Positions 1 through 7,296 of a DNA stretch of 64,000 bases are shown one piece after another. The stretch spans positions 62,001 to 126,000 of the forward strand of contig NZ_CP059201.1 of NCBI RefSeq assembly GCF_014251795.1, written 5' to 3'. The notes under the pieces were generated by a model. That model made no database searches. It was given only the letters and a program-made list of their open reading frames with translations, and was not told where the DNA came from. The stretch comes from Blattabacterium cuenoti. Its GTDB lineage: Bacteria; Bacteroidota; Bacteroidia; Flavobacteriales; Blattabacteriaceae. A program made the position numbers and the translations under genes. The number at the start of each line of letters is the position of its first letter. Position 1 is the first letter of the stretch.

Positions 1-781
1 AAAAACTTATTTGGCAAAAATTTTTGCTCAGGAATTATTCGATTCAGAAGAATCATTAATTCGTATAGATATGAGTGAATACATGGAAAAATTTTCTGTA
101 TCTAGATTGATAGGTGCACCTCCAGGTTATGTTGGCTATGAAGAAGGAGGACAGTTAACGGAAATTATACGTCGTAAACCTTATTCCGTAATATTATTAG
201 ATGAAATAGAAAAAGCTCATCATGAAGTATTTAATATTTTACTACAAATGTTAGATTATGGATGTGTAACAGATAGTGTTGGAAGAAAAATAAATTTTAA
301 AAATACCGTAATTATTTGTACTTCAAATACGGGAACACAACGATTAAAAGAATTTGGTCAAGGAATAGGTTTTCACACTAAAGCAAGAAAATTAAATAAT
401 TACATTAAAAATGTATTAGAACAATCTTTGAAACGAACCTTTTCTCCTGAATTTTTAAATAGAATAGATGACATTATTATTTTTAATTCTTTAACAAAAG
501 AAGATATATCGAAAATCACTTGTATTGAATTAAAAAAAATAGTTTTTCATATGAAGAATTTAGGGTATGAATTGGTATTATTTCCTGAAGTTATAGATTT
601 TATTAAAGAGAAAGGATTTGATCAAGAACATGGAGCACGTCCTTTAAAAAGAGTAATAGAAAGATTTATAAAAAATCCTATATCAGAATATATAATTCAT
701 GAAAAATTGAAAAAAAAAGATAAAATTTCATTAAAAATGAATAAAAATAATGATGATGTTGAAGCATTTATTTCCGAATAA
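1..781 (+). CDS. clpC: ClpC-type AAA+ unfoldase, C-terminal part (runs off left edge)
   Basis: This is the second AAA+ module of a Clp/Hsp100 ATPase, which unfolds substrates for a partner protease such as ClpP. The reading frame is open to the window edge; the first codons (from base 2) read KTYLAK, the end of a Walker A motif. Walker B (LLDEIEKA) lies near 195-220, the sensor-2 region GARPLKR near 630-650, and the pore-loop type motif GYVGYEEGG near 130. The stretch after the module (LKEFGQGIGF) is more like ClpC than ClpB of Flavobacteriia. The true start lies outside the window. nth follows after 4 bases, so the two are probably co-transcribed. Confidence 0.9.
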   Translation, partial: KTYLAKIFAQELFDSEESLIRIDMSEYMEKFSVSRLIGAPPGYVGYEEGGQLTEIIRRKPYSVILLDEIEKAHHEVFNILLQMLDYGCVTDSVGRKINFKNTVIICTSNTGTQRLKEFGQGIGFHTKARKLNNYIKNVLEQSLKRTFSPEFLNRIDDIIIFNSLTKEDISKITCIELKKIVFHMKNLGYELVLFPEVIDFIKEKGFDQEHGARPLKRVIERFIKNPISEYIIHEKLKKKDKISLKMNKNNDDVEAFISE

Positions 782-785
782 GTAA

Positions 786-1421
786 ATGAATCTTATTTCA
801 AATAAAATAAAAATTATTGAAAAAATATTAAATTTTTTATATCCTAATGCGAACAGCTCTCTGTATTATATTAACGAATATACTTTGCTTATATCCATAA
901 TATTAACATCTCAAAGTAAAGAAGAAAGAGTCAATAAAATAACGAAAATTTTATTTAAAAAAATAAAAACACCTATAGATGTAGTTCACTTTTCCATTGA
1001 AAAAATAAAAAATTTTATAAAAAACATTGGACTTTATAATATCAAATCTAAGAATATTTATAATTTATCCCTTTTATTAATAAAAAAATATAACGGAATA
1101 ATTCCGAAAACTATTTCGGAATTAGAATCTTTACCAGGAGTAGGACATAAAACCGCATCTGTTTTTTTATCTCATGTATCTAATGAATTTGTATTTCCAG
1201 TAGATACTCATATTCATCGAATGATGTTTCGTTGGAAAATAAGTAATGGAAAAAATGTAAAACAAACAGAAAAAGATGCAAAACGTGCTTTTAAAAAAAA
1301 GAATTGGAAAAAATTACATTTTCAAATTATTTCTTATGCTAAAGAATATTCTCCTTCTAAAAAATGGGATCCAAAAAAAGATATTATATATCAAGAATTA
1401 TTCAATAATAATTTGTTATAA
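786..1421 (+). CDS. nth: Endonuclease III (DNA glycosylase/AP lyase)
   Basis: Base-excision repair enzyme removing oxidised pyrimidines and nicking abasic sites. The helix-hairpin-helix LPGVGHKTA (residues 116-124) carries the catalytic Lys122, and the catalytic Asp140 sits in FPVDTHIHR, matching E. coli K120 and D138. At 211 residues it has normal length. The C-terminal four-cysteine iron-sulfur loop is absent: where the first Cys should be, the sequence reads YAKEYSPSKKWDPKKD. I believe cluster-less Nth is also found in other Bacteroidota, so this is probably ancestral and not decay. The stop abuts the convergent DUF3127 gene with no spacer. Confidence 0.9.
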   Translation: MNLISNKIKIIEKILNFLYPNANSSLYYINEYTLLISIILTSQSKEERVNKITKILFKKIKTPIDVVHFSIEKIKNFIKNIGLYNIKSKNIYNLSLLLIKKYNGIIPKTISELESLPGVGHKTASVFLSHVSNEFVFPVDTHIHRMMFRWKISNGKNVKQTEKDAKRAFKKKNWKKLHFQIISYAKEYSPSKKWDPKKDIIYQELFNNNLL

Positions 1422-1784
1422 TTAAAAAGGTAAATCATCAAAATCATCAGAAGATAAAGAGGAAGAAGAAATAGGGTTTTTATTTGAAGTTTCTGGAGTT
1501 TTTGTTAAATTAGAATAATGTTCTATTTTCCAACCTTGAATAGAATTAAAATATCTGATTTTTCCTTCAGAATTTGTCCATTCTCTACCTCTAATATTGA
1601 TAAAAATTTTTATTTTATCTTTTGGTTTTATATTCTCTAATAAATCTACTTTAGATTGAACAAATTCAATCAATATATTTTGAGAATAAGGCTCTTCAGT
1701 TGTTAAAACTATTTCTCTTTTTTGAAATCCGCTATCAAATTTTTGAATATCAAAAAGTTTTTTAACTATTCCTATGATTTCCAT
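1422..1784 (-). CDS. DUF3127 family protein, OB-fold/SSB-like tail
   Basis: A 120-residue protein with the conserved Bacteroidota DUF3127 core: KREIVLTTEE, then ILIEFVQSK, then INIRGREW and YFNSIQGWKIE. The family is thought to be OB-fold like and has no assigned reaction. The C-terminus is a Ser-rich linker followed by DDFDDLPF (residues 113-120), very like the acidic, Pro-Phe-ending tip with which single-stranded DNA binding proteins recruit partners. It is the last gene of a five-gene minus-strand run, 12 bases behind the SPFH gene. A nucleic-acid binding role is inference from the tail and fold. Confidence 0.75.
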   Translation of the reverse strand: MEIIGIVKKLFDIQKFDSGFQKREIVLTTEEPYSQNILIEFVQSKVDLLENIKPKDKIKIFINIRGREWTNSEGKIRYFNSIQGWKIEHYSNLTKTPETSNKNPISSSSLSSDDFDDLPF

Positions 1785-1796
1785 GAAATTTAAAAT

Positions 1797-2732
1797 TTAT
1801 TTTTTTTTATTATTGTTCTTTTTTTTAAGACTTTCTCCAATTTGATTAGAAACACTAAAAGAAGTGATCATATTATTTAACATTTCGCTAGCCAATCCTG
1901 GGGAATTAGGTAATAAAATTAAATTAGTATTCCCACTTTCTCCCATAGATTGAATAGTATCATAATGTTGTGTTACCACAATTAAAGCAGATGCCTCTTG
2001 TGAATTAATTCCTACATTATTTAAAACTTCAACAGATTCTAAAATACCTCTTGCTATTTCTCTACGTTGATCTGCTGTTCCTTTTCCTTGTAATTTTTTA
2101 CTTTCAGCTTCTGCTTTTGCTTTAGCTACAATCTTAATTCTTTCAGCTTCTGCTTGATATTCAGCTGCAACTTTTTCTCTTTCAGCTGTATTGATACGAT
2201 TCATAGCTTGCTTAACTTGTTCATCTGGATCAAGATCTGTAACCAATGCTTTAATTATTGAATATCCATAATCTAACATAGATCCTTCCAATTCTCCTTT
2301 AACAGCAAGAGCTATATGATCTTTTCGTTCGAAAACATCATCTAAACGCATTTTTGGAACTTCTGCTCTAACTACATCAAATATATAAGAATTGATCTGA
2401 GCATGAGAATTATCTAATTTATAAAAAGCTTCATATACTTTATCTTTAATGACTTGAAATTGAACTGATACTTTTACTTTAACAAAAACATTATCTTTTG
2501 TTTTTGTATCTACTAATACATCTAGTTGTTGAATTTTTAATGTAAGCTTCCCTATTATATTATCTATATAAGGAAACTTAAAATTTAATCCAGCATAACG
2601 AATACTATGAAATTTTCCCATTCTTTCAATAATAGCTGCCGTTTCTTGATTCACTATAAAAATAAAACTAGAAAGAAAAGATAAAATTAAAAGAACCAAT
2701 ATTCCATAAAATAAAAAACTTAAAATATCCAT
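1797..2732 (-). CDS. SPFH/Band 7 (stomatin-like) membrane protein
   Basis: A 311-residue protein with one N-terminal membrane segment (about residues 5-27), then the Band 7 domain starting at VNQETAAIIERMGKF, and an Ala/Glu/Lys-rich coiled coil (about 180-215: AEYQAEAERIKIVAKAKAEA). This is the layout of QmcA, stomatin and HflC relatives, which form oligomeric membrane scaffolds and often modulate membrane proteases. No nearby NfeD or FtsH gene supports a specific pairing. The Lys/Asn-rich tail (KKKNNNKKK) is poly-A driven. It lies 10 bases behind the DUF59 gene and is probably co-transcribed with it. Family is certain, role is not. Confidence 0.88.
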   Translation of the reverse strand: MDILSFLFYGILVLLILSFLSSFIFIVNQETAAIIERMGKFHSIRYAGLNFKFPYIDNIIGKLTLKIQQLDVLVDTKTKDNVFVKVKVSVQFQVIKDKVYEAFYKLDNSHAQINSYIFDVVRAEVPKMRLDDVFERKDHIALAVKGELEGSMLDYGYSIIKALVTDLDPDEQVKQAMNRINTAEREKVAAEYQAEAERIKIVAKAKAEAESKKLQGKGTADQRREIARGILESVEVLNNVGINSQEASALIVVTQHYDTIQSMGESGNTNLILLPNSPGLASEMLNNMITSFSVSNQIGESLKKKNNNKKK

Positions 2733-2742
2733 ATAAAAAAAT

Positions 2743-3063
2743 TTATAATAATCCTAATTCTAAACGAGCTTCTTCACTCATAAATTCTTTACACCAAGGT
2801 GGATCAAACGTTAAAATTACATCTACTTCTTTTACTTCTTGTATAGATTGGACTTTTTCTTTTACTTCCAATGGTAAACTTTCTGCTACAGGACAATTAG
2901 GTGTAGTTAAAGTCATTATGATTTTAACTTTATTTTTTCCAAAAACTTTCACATCGTAAATCAGACCTAATTCATAAATATCTACTGAAATTTCTGGATC
3001 ATATATACTTTTTAATACAGAAATAATACGTTCTTCCAACGAAGAAGAATAATCTTGATTCAT
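2743..3063 (-). CDS. DUF59/MIP18 family iron-sulfur assembly protein (SufT-like)
   Basis: A 106-residue single-domain protein. The family hallmarks are DPEISVDIYELGLIYDV (residues 22-38), TTPNCPVAE with Cys57, and DPPWC with Cys91. MIP18/DUF59 proteins such as SufT and PaaD help insert iron-sulfur clusters into target enzymes; here ActB, IlvD and MutY would be potential clients. Its start overlaps the stop of the upstream M16 gene by 4 bases (ATGA), which suggests translational coupling. No suf genes lie in the window, so assignment to the SUF pathway rests on family knowledge. Confidence 0.85.
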   Translation of the reverse strand: MNQDYSSSLEERIISVLKSIYDPEISVDIYELGLIYDVKVFGKNKVKIIMTLTTPNCPVAESLPLEVKEKVQSIQEVKEVDVILTFDPPWCKEFMSEEARLELGLL

Positions 3064-4529
3064 TTTTCTTTCTTTATTAAAGAACCAAATTGATCAAAAT
3101 AACGGATAGGATATCCTAACTTTTTTATTTTAGGTACCACATCACTAGCTTTTCCAACAATTATTATTCTACCATTTTTTGTGAAAAAAAATTTTCTGCA
3201 TGATTCATAAATATCATTTATAGTAACTGATTCGATTTTATTTAAATAATTTTTATAAAATCCATTTGGAAGATTGTTTTTTAATTCACATATGAAAAGA
3301 TCACTAATTCGATTAGGATCTTCAAAATCGAGTATAAACTGCCCACTGATTTCTTTTTTCTTAATATTTAATTCTTCTAAAGAAATTTTATTTTCCGTTA
3401 TTTTCACAATTTCTTTTATAATGTCTTTTATAACTTTTTCTGTTACTTCATTTCTGACCTGAGTATAAACTGAGAAGTACCCAATATTTTTATCAGATTT
3501 CAAAATAGAATAAGCTCCATATGTATAAGCTTTTTTTTCTCTAAGATTTAAAAACAAACGACTTTGAGGCCCTCCTCCTAAGATACCATTTGCTAATATG
3601 GAAGAAAAATATTCAGGATCACTTTTTTTAAAACAAACTGGTCCTCCAAAACAAATAGTAGATTGAGTTAAAGAAGGAATATCCACTATATCTATTTCTA
3701 TTTTAGATGGAATCACATATTCTTTTACAATAGGATCATCTATCTCATATTTTTTTTCCCACTTAGAAAAATAAAGATCACACAACTTTTCTGCTTCTTT
3801 TTGAGATATATCTCCTATGAAAGAAAGATAGGATTTATTTGGTATATAATATTTATCATACAATTTTTTCAAATCATAAAGAGTAATATTTTTAATTGTA
3901 TCACGAGTTTCGTATTCTCCATAAGGATGATTTTTACCAAAATATAAAACATTGCGTACTCGTTGTAAAATAGCATTTGAATCTTTTTCAGAAAGATCAA
4001 TATCTGTAATTCTTTGTTTAATTATTTTATCTAATTCTTTAGAATTATCAAATTTGCTATTCATTAAAATATCGCTCATTATAGATACAGATTTATCCAA
4101 ATATTTTTTCATCGTGAAGATAGATATTTCTGAGAAAGAAGTATATAAACTACATCCCATGTAATCAATCATATCGTCTAATTTTTCTTTAGAATAATTT
4201 TTCGTTCCGGAACGAATCATTTGACCAAAAACTTTTTTTGTTCCAGCCTTATTTTTCTCTAAAAAAGGTTTACAATCTAATTCTAAACCAATTCTAACCA
4301 AAGGAAGTTTATGATTTTCTACTACTAAAACTTTTAATCCATTTTTCATTTGAAAAAATTTAGGTTTTTCAATATTGATTGTGGTTTTTCTTTTTAGAGA
4401 TTTAGGCGGTATATTCCTATTAAATGTATAAGCGAACATAATTATTGTATGAAATAAAATTATTACAGTAAAGACTATTTTTGTTAAAAACTTATTAAAG
4501 TTATTTTTTATCGTTTTCTGGAATATCAT
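3060..4529 (-). CDS. M16 (insulinase-like) peptidase family protein, catalytically dead partner
   Basis: A 489-residue M16 homologue with an N-terminal hydrophobic segment (about residues 15-36), so exported or membrane-anchored. Where active members carry the zinc motif HxxEH, this protein has VFGQM (about residues 100-104), so both His and the Glu are missing. It keeps the Arg/Tyr pair typical of the non-catalytic subunit, in SRLFLNLREKKAYTYG near residue 330. It should therefore pair with the active homologue encoded just upstream, as in mitochondrial processing peptidase and bacterial M16B heterodimers. The start codon chosen overlaps the upstream gene by 29 bases. Confidence 0.88.
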   Translation of the reverse strand: MIFQKTIKNNFNKFLTKIVFTVIILFHTIIMFAYTFNRNIPPKSLKRKTTINIEKPKFFQMKNGLKVLVVENHKLPLVRIGLELDCKPFLEKNKAGTKKVFGQMIRSGTKNYSKEKLDDMIDYMGCSLYTSFSEISIFTMKKYLDKSVSIMSDILMNSKFDNSKELDKIIKQRITDIDLSEKDSNAILQRVRNVLYFGKNHPYGEYETRDTIKNITLYDLKKLYDKYYIPNKSYLSFIGDISQKEAEKLCDLYFSKWEKKYEIDDPIVKEYVIPSKIEIDIVDIPSLTQSTICFGGPVCFKKSDPEYFSSILANGILGGGPQSRLFLNLREKKAYTYGAYSILKSDKNIGYFSVYTQVRNEVTEKVIKDIIKEIVKITENKISLEELNIKKKEISGQFILDFEDPNRISDLFICELKNNLPNGFYKNYLNKIESVTINDIYESCRKFFFTKNGRIIIVGKASDVVPKIKKLGYPIRYFDQFGSLIKKEK

Positions 4530-5835
4530 ATAAACGAACTCTATTATTTTTATTTAAATATTTATTAGCAACTCTTTTTATATCTTCTATCGTTATTTTC
4601 TTATATACTTCTAGATCAGTATTAATTAAATTAGCATGATGATAATACAAATAATAATGAGACAAATTTGCTGTTATTCCACTCATAGAATAATTATCTG
4701 AAATAAATTTTTTTTCAAAATAATTTCTTTGTTTTTCTAATTCATATGGTGTAATTCCTTCCTTTTTTAGAAGGTCTATTTCTTCATCAATTATTTTTGT
4801 TAATTCATCTAATGTGACTCCAGGATTTACTAATCCATATATAATAAAAATACCATAATCTTCCATTGTGTCTAAGAATGATCCTGCATAAGAAGCTATT
4901 TGTCTTTTGTTTACAATATTTCTCATAATTCTAGAACTTTCTCCAGAAGATAATACGTGATCAATGAATTTTAATATATAAGAATCTTTGCTTGTTAGTT
5001 TTGGTACTCTATAAGATAAAAATACTCCAGGTACTTTAGTATTTTTATCTACATAAGTAAAAAATATTTCTTTCTTGATAGGTTCTTCTTCTATCTTTTT
5101 CATTCCAAAATTCATTTTCCCTTTAGGAATAGGTGAAAAATATTGTCTAATCAATCTTCTAGCTTCATTCATATCGAAATCACCTGATATAACTAAAACA
5201 GCATTATTAGGAACATAGTAAGTTTTATAAAATTCTTTATAATCTTTTTCTGTAGCGTTATCTAAATCTTGATCAAATCCAATAATTGGATATTTATATG
5301 GATGTTTTTTAAATAATAAAGAAGGAATAATTTCAGTAATTGCTTTTACATATGGCTGATTATCTACTCGCATTTTCTTTTCTTCTTTTACTACTTCTCT
5401 TTGTATATTAATACTTTCTTCATCCACCTTAGCATGAAGCATTCTTTCTGACTCTAACCACAAAGCTAGTGGTAGACGATCAGATGGTAATATCTCATAG
5501 TAACAAGTTTCATCATGATTTGTATAAGCATTATTTTTACCTCCATTGGAAGCTATATATTTAAAATATTCTCCTTTTTTCACATTTTTTGATCCTTCAA
5601 ACATAAGATGTTCGAAAAAATGAGCAAATCCAGATTTACCAGGTGTTTCGTTTTTACTACCTACATGGTATAAAACTGAAATAGAAACTAAAGGATGAGT
5701 CTGATCTTGATGCAAAATCACATGCAATCCATTTGATAATTTTTCTTCGAAAAATTTAATTTTATAATCAGAGTTTTTAGAACTCGAAAAATTTAATACC
5801 ATAATTATTAATAAAAAAAAATAAATTCTATTCAT
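4501..5835 (-). CDS. M16 (insulinase-like) zinc metalloprotease, active subunit
   Basis: A 444-residue zinc peptidase. HFFEH (residues 72-76 from the ATG) supplies two His ligands and the general base, and the downstream REVVKEE element contains the third ligand Glu. A short hydrophobic N-terminus (RIYFFLLIIMVLNF) is a probable signal peptide, so it acts outside the cytoplasm. A longer reading from TTG at 5847 is possible, but that TTG lies inside a good -7 promoter box (5845-5852), so ATG at 5835 is the likely start. It is the first gene of the M16-M16-DUF59-SPFH-DUF3127 run. Substrate unknown. Confidence 0.9.
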   Translation of the reverse strand: MNRIYFFLLIIMVLNFSSSKNSDYKIKFFEEKLSNGLHVILHQDQTHPLVSISVLYHVGSKNETPGKSGFAHFFEHLMFEGSKNVKKGEYFKYIASNGGKNNAYTNHDETCYYEILPSDRLPLALWLESERMLHAKVDEESINIQREVVKEEKKMRVDNQPYVKAITEIIPSLLFKKHPYKYPIIGFDQDLDNATEKDYKEFYKTYYVPNNAVLVISGDFDMNEARRLIRQYFSPIPKGKMNFGMKKIEEEPIKKEIFFTYVDKNTKVPGVFLSYRVPKLTSKDSYILKFIDHVLSSGESSRIMRNIVNKRQIASYAGSFLDTMEDYGIFIIYGLVNPGVTLDELTKIIDEEIDLLKKEGITPYELEKQRNYFEKKFISDNYSMSGITANLSHYYLYYHHANLINTDLEVYKKITIEDIKRVANKYLNKNNRVRLYDIPENDKK

Positions 5836-5844
5836 GTAATGCAA

Positions 5845-5852
5845 CAAAGTTA
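5845..5852 (-). promoter_or_regulatory. Candidate -7 box for the M16-SPFH operon
   Basis: Read on the minus strand the bases are TAACTTTG, an exact match to the Bacteroidota -7 element TAnnTTTG. Its downstream end is 9 bases from the ATG at 5835, so the transcript would be nearly leaderless. I could not find a TTG -33 element at the usual distance, so support is partial. Confidence 0.4.
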
Positions 5853-5921
5853 GTTAAAAATTAACAGAAGAAATTTACGAATTTTTTTTATCCAAAAAAA
5901 CGGTATTTTTTTCTTTTATTC

Positions 5922-5929
5922 TATTTTTG
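5922..5929 (+). promoter_or_regulatory. Candidate -7 box for the act operon
   Basis: The sequence TATTTTTG matches TAnnTTTG and lies 47 bases before the actA ATG. No convincing -33 TTG is seen upstream. An AGGAG at 5971-5975 resembles a Shine-Dalgarno sequence but is only one base from the ATG, too close to work in the usual way. Confidence 0.4.
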
Positions 5930-5976
5930 TTGTATAAATAATTATGAATTCATTATAAATAATTAGATTTAGGAGT

Positions 5977-7296
5977 ATGAGAAAAATTTTGTTTTTTATT
6001 TTCATCTTTTCTTTTTTAGGAAATGTAAAATTTCTCAAATCTGCTAATATAAAAGGAGATGTTGAAAATGGAATCCAACTTTTTAAAAAAAATTGCACAG
6101 CATGCCATTCTATAGAATTAGAAAAAAAAATGATAGGACCTCCTTTACAAGGAGTTACTGAAAAGAGAAGTCGTAAATGGTTACATCAATGGATTAAAAA
6201 TAATAAATCTCTAAGAAAAAGTGGAGATCAAGAAGCTCTAGCTATTTATAAAGAATATGGAAATGTGGAAATGAATTCATTTCCACATTTATCAGATCAA
6301 CAGATAGATGATATATTATTTTTCATACAAAATCCAGATTTAATAAAAAAAAAAGAAAATAAGGAAAATCATGAAATCAATAATTATGATCATGAAAATG
6401 ATAAAGAAGAAAAACAATTCTTAATCAAACTAATTATTTTTTTTCTTGTCATTCTATCTTTTATTTTATTTTGGATTCTATATAAAATACAAATTTTAAT
6501 TAAGTTAATAAATACAAATGAAAACGAGACTAAAATTTCTATTTTTAGTAAAAAAAATTTTATAACAAATGTTTTATATAATAAAATATTAGGAAATAAA
6601 AAAAGAAAATGGTACTTGTTTTCTTGTTTCACAGGATTTTTTTTACTATCAAGTATATATGGAATATGGGATTTTTTAATGAAAATAGATGTTAATAAAG
6701 GATATAAACCTGATCAACCTATTTATTTTTCTCACAAAATTCATTCTGAAATTAATAAAATTGATTGTCAATATTGTCATTTTTCTGCAAAATATGGGAA
6801 AGTATCTGGTATTCCTTCAGCTAATGTTTGCATGAATTGTCATATTACTATTAACGAGTATAATGGAGATTATTTGGAAAAAGGAAAAAGTAGAGATGAA
6901 TATAATAGAGAAATACAAAAAATATATCATTCTGTAGGATGGAATCCAGAAACGAGAAAATACTCTAAAAAAATTCATCCTATTCAATGGATACGTATTC
7001 ATAATATGCCTGATTTCGTCTATTTTGATCATTCTCAACATATTATCACAGGAGAAGAAAAAATTAAGAAATTAAGGAAAGTAGATTTAGTTTGTAATGC
7101 TTGTCATGGAGAAGTTCAAAAAATGGATACAGTAGAAATGTCTAATGATTTTACCATGGAATGGTGTATATCTTGTCATAAAGAAGTGGAAATCAATAAT
7201 AAAAATCAATATTATAAAGAATATTTTAAAAAAAGAAAAAATAAAATAACTGTTGATATGATTGGAGGGACTGAATGTGCAAAATGTCATTATTGA
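5977..7296 (+). CDS. actA: Alternative complex III subunit ActA, multiheme cytochrome c
   Basis: First subunit of the quinol:electron-acceptor oxidoreductase (ACIII) that replaces cytochrome bc1. The 439-residue protein has six CxxCH heme c sites. One (CTACH, residues 40-44) is in an N-terminal class I cytochrome domain behind a signal peptide. Five are in the C-terminal domain: CQYCH near 264, CMNCH, CNACH, CISCH and CAKCH just before the end. Two hydrophobic segments (about 147-168 and 210-228) separate the parts. Rhodothermus ActA has five hemes, so the N-terminal monoheme domain is extra relative to that. The C-terminus overlaps the actB reading frame by 22 bases. Confidence 0.92.
   Translation: MRKILFFIFIFSFLGNVKFLKSANIKGDVENGIQLFKKNCTACHSIELEKKMIGPPLQGVTEKRSRKWLHQWIKNNKSLRKSGDQEALAIYKEYGNVEMNSFPHLSDQQIDDILFFIQNPDLIKKKENKENHEINNYDHENDKEEKQFLIKLIIFFLVILSFILFWILYKIQILIKLINTNENETKISIFSKKNFITNVLYNKILGNKKRKWYLFSCFTGFFLLSSIYGIWDFLMKIDVNKGYKPDQPIYFSHKIHSEINKIDCQYCHFSAKYGKVSGIPSANVCMNCHITINEYNGDYLEKGKSRDEYNREIQKIYHSVGWNPETRKYSKKIHPIQWIRIHNMPDFVYFDHSQHIITGEEKIKKLRKVDLVCNACHGEVQKMDTVEMSNDFTMEWCISCHKEVEINNKNQYYKEYFKKRKNKITVDMIGGTECAKCHY

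Noticed and set aside
3952-4164. Plus-strand 70-codon frame opposite the second M16 gene, and many similar opposite-strand frames (for example in atpB, actA, mnmG and trkH)
   Set aside because: They lie wholly inside well-supported genes, lack family resemblance and have compositions expected from antisense of A/T-rich coding DNA.
5835-5847. Longer start (TTG 5847) for the active M16 peptidase
   Set aside because: The TTG is part of an exact -7 promoter box and the signal peptide begins at the ATG at 5835.
5971-5979. AGGAG as ribosome binding site of actA
   Set aside because: It is one base from the ATG, too close for pairing with 16S rRNA; most genes here show no such motif.
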